Assembly: GCF_004362145.1 (NCBI RefSeq)
Contig: NZ_SNXC01000012.1
Coordinates: forward strand, 124,001-188,000
DNA length: 64,000 bases
Source of the DNA: Marinomonas balearica
Lineage (GTDB): Bacteria > Pseudomonadota > Gammaproteobacteria > Pseudomonadales > Marinomonadaceae
Direction of reading: 5' to 3'
Shown in pieces: positions 63,461-64,000 of the stretch. Numbering within the stretch: position 1 is the first letter of the stretch; the number at the start of each line of letters is the position of its first letter. The notes under the pieces are model-generated. The model searched no databases. It saw nothing but the letters and a program-made list of their open reading frames with translations, and had not been told where the DNA came from. The translations under genes and the position numbers were made by a program.

Positions 63461-64000
63461 TCAGCTATCTAAGTGCTTAATAAGATCGCGCCAATGCACC
63501 GTTGCTTGATTAAACATATCTGGATTTCCCGTTGCTTTTACCAAAACCGACGCGCCGTGCAAACTCGCCAAAATACGGCTTGCGTAATTGTGGACTTCTT
63601 CGGTTGTCATCCAGTCTTTTCGCATATAGGAGACGACCGTACCTAACCAATCGAGTTTTAACTGATAGAATTCATTCAACTCTTCTATAGTGGCAGGCTC
63701 CAGCAAATTTTTTTCTGCAGACAACACCGTACAAAGACTTAAATTATCTTGATCTACAACCGTCTCTTTAAAGCCATCAATAAATTTATTTAACGCCTTT
63801 TGCGCCGCACTTTTTTTCTTTTTCGGTAAAATTAAACGCTTAGCAAACTCTTCTTTGTAGCGCTGCATTACCGCGGTGACAAGATTCGCTTTTGTTGGGA
63901 AATGATAGTGAACACTTGCACTCTTAATGCCGACTTCCGCAGCTAAATCACGAAAGCTCATTGCCTTGTAGCCGTTTTTCAATATCGCTTTTTCGGCTGC
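63461..64000 (-). CDS. TetR-family regulator, truncated by the window edge
   Basis: The N-terminus lies beyond the right edge; the frame is open to base 64000. Visible: AAEKAILKNGYKAMSFRDLAAEVGIKSASVHYHFPTKANLVTAVMQRY, the TetR HTH, then an all-helical ligand domain of about 125 residues with one Cys (LSLCTVLSAEKN) typical of several acyl/aldehyde-type TetR repressors. Target unknown; the gene upstream is not in the window. Confidence 0.85.
   Translation of the reverse strand, partial: AAEKAILKNGYKAMSFRDLAAEVGIKSASVHYHFPTKANLVTAVMQRYKEEFAKRLILPKKKKSAAQKALNKFIDGFKETVVDQDNLSLCTVLSAEKNLLEPATIEELNEFYQLKLDWLGTVVSYMRKDWMTTEEVHNYASRILASLHGASVLVKATGNPDMFNQATVHWRDLIKHLDS

Overview
The window reads as a chromosomal stretch of a marine-type gammaproteobacterium, probably Oceanospirillales and Marinomonas-like. 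The pointers are the mid-40s GC feel, the cyoABCDE quinol oxidase, urtABCDE plus ureDABCEFG-hupE, the argP/argO pair, aroE-hemF, and ZntR- and Zur-like signals. This placement is inference; there is no rRNA or tRNA gene here to confirm it. I saw no CRISPR array, insertion sequence, prophage or integrase. Genes are dense, mostly ordinary, and arranged in long single-strand operons.

Left part (1-10.8 kb). A fragment of a TauE/SafE exporter leads into a purine/allantoin catabolic group: a ureidoglycine-glyoxylate aminotransferase-like gene, allantoate amidohydrolase, a small cupin and, on the other strand, a PuuE-type allantoinase with an FMN reductase. It is followed by a complete cytochrome bo3 operon cyoABCDE with an FNR/CRP-like site upstream. 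Next (11-19 kb) is a metal-flavoured block. It holds a family-5 (nickel/peptide/opine) ABC transporter behind a Zur-like operator, an SMR exporter, a lipoprotein hydrolase, and a Cu/Zn-type permease with its ZntR-like regulator and a textbook 20-bp-spacer promoter. At 19-21.8 kb lie an RsgA GTPase preceded by a leader peptide and a terminator hairpin, and an SDR/HxlR divergent pair.

Middle part (21.8-39 kb). This is one long minus-strand urea locus: urtABCDE (urea ABC transporter), ureD, ureABC, ureEFG, hupE/ureJ, then a 1151-residue hybrid histidine kinase whose N-terminus is an NCS1-type nucleobase/allantoin permease, its LuxR-type response regulator and a P-loop kinase. Six of its intercistronic gaps carry GC-rich hairpins, several of them recognisably related. 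Together with the allantoin genes this suggests a purine to allantoin to urea to ammonia nitrogen-scavenging programme, with a transporter-like sensor as its likely controller.

Right part (39-64 kb). After LysE-type exporters, an XRE/MmyB regulator, argP/argO, a YjdM-like protein and ppnP comes a seven-gene minus-strand operon: alr, DUF1445, pxpA, pxpB, pxpC, DUF4392 and D-amino-acid transaminase. It is flanked by a MocR regulator and a split-barrel flavoprotein. DUF1445 and DUF4392 are the two halves of vertebrate D-glutamate cyclase, so the operon looks like a D-Ala/D-Glu to 5-oxoproline to glutamate route. Further on are a TSUP permease, a MATE pump, a strong unexplained cluster of DnaA-box-like 9-mers (56474-56694), and a nitric-oxide defence group (group II truncated haemoglobin, NorR, Hmp) with two perfect NorR-type sites and a sigma54 promoter. 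The window ends with a GNAT-like protein, aroE, hemF and a truncated TetR regulator.
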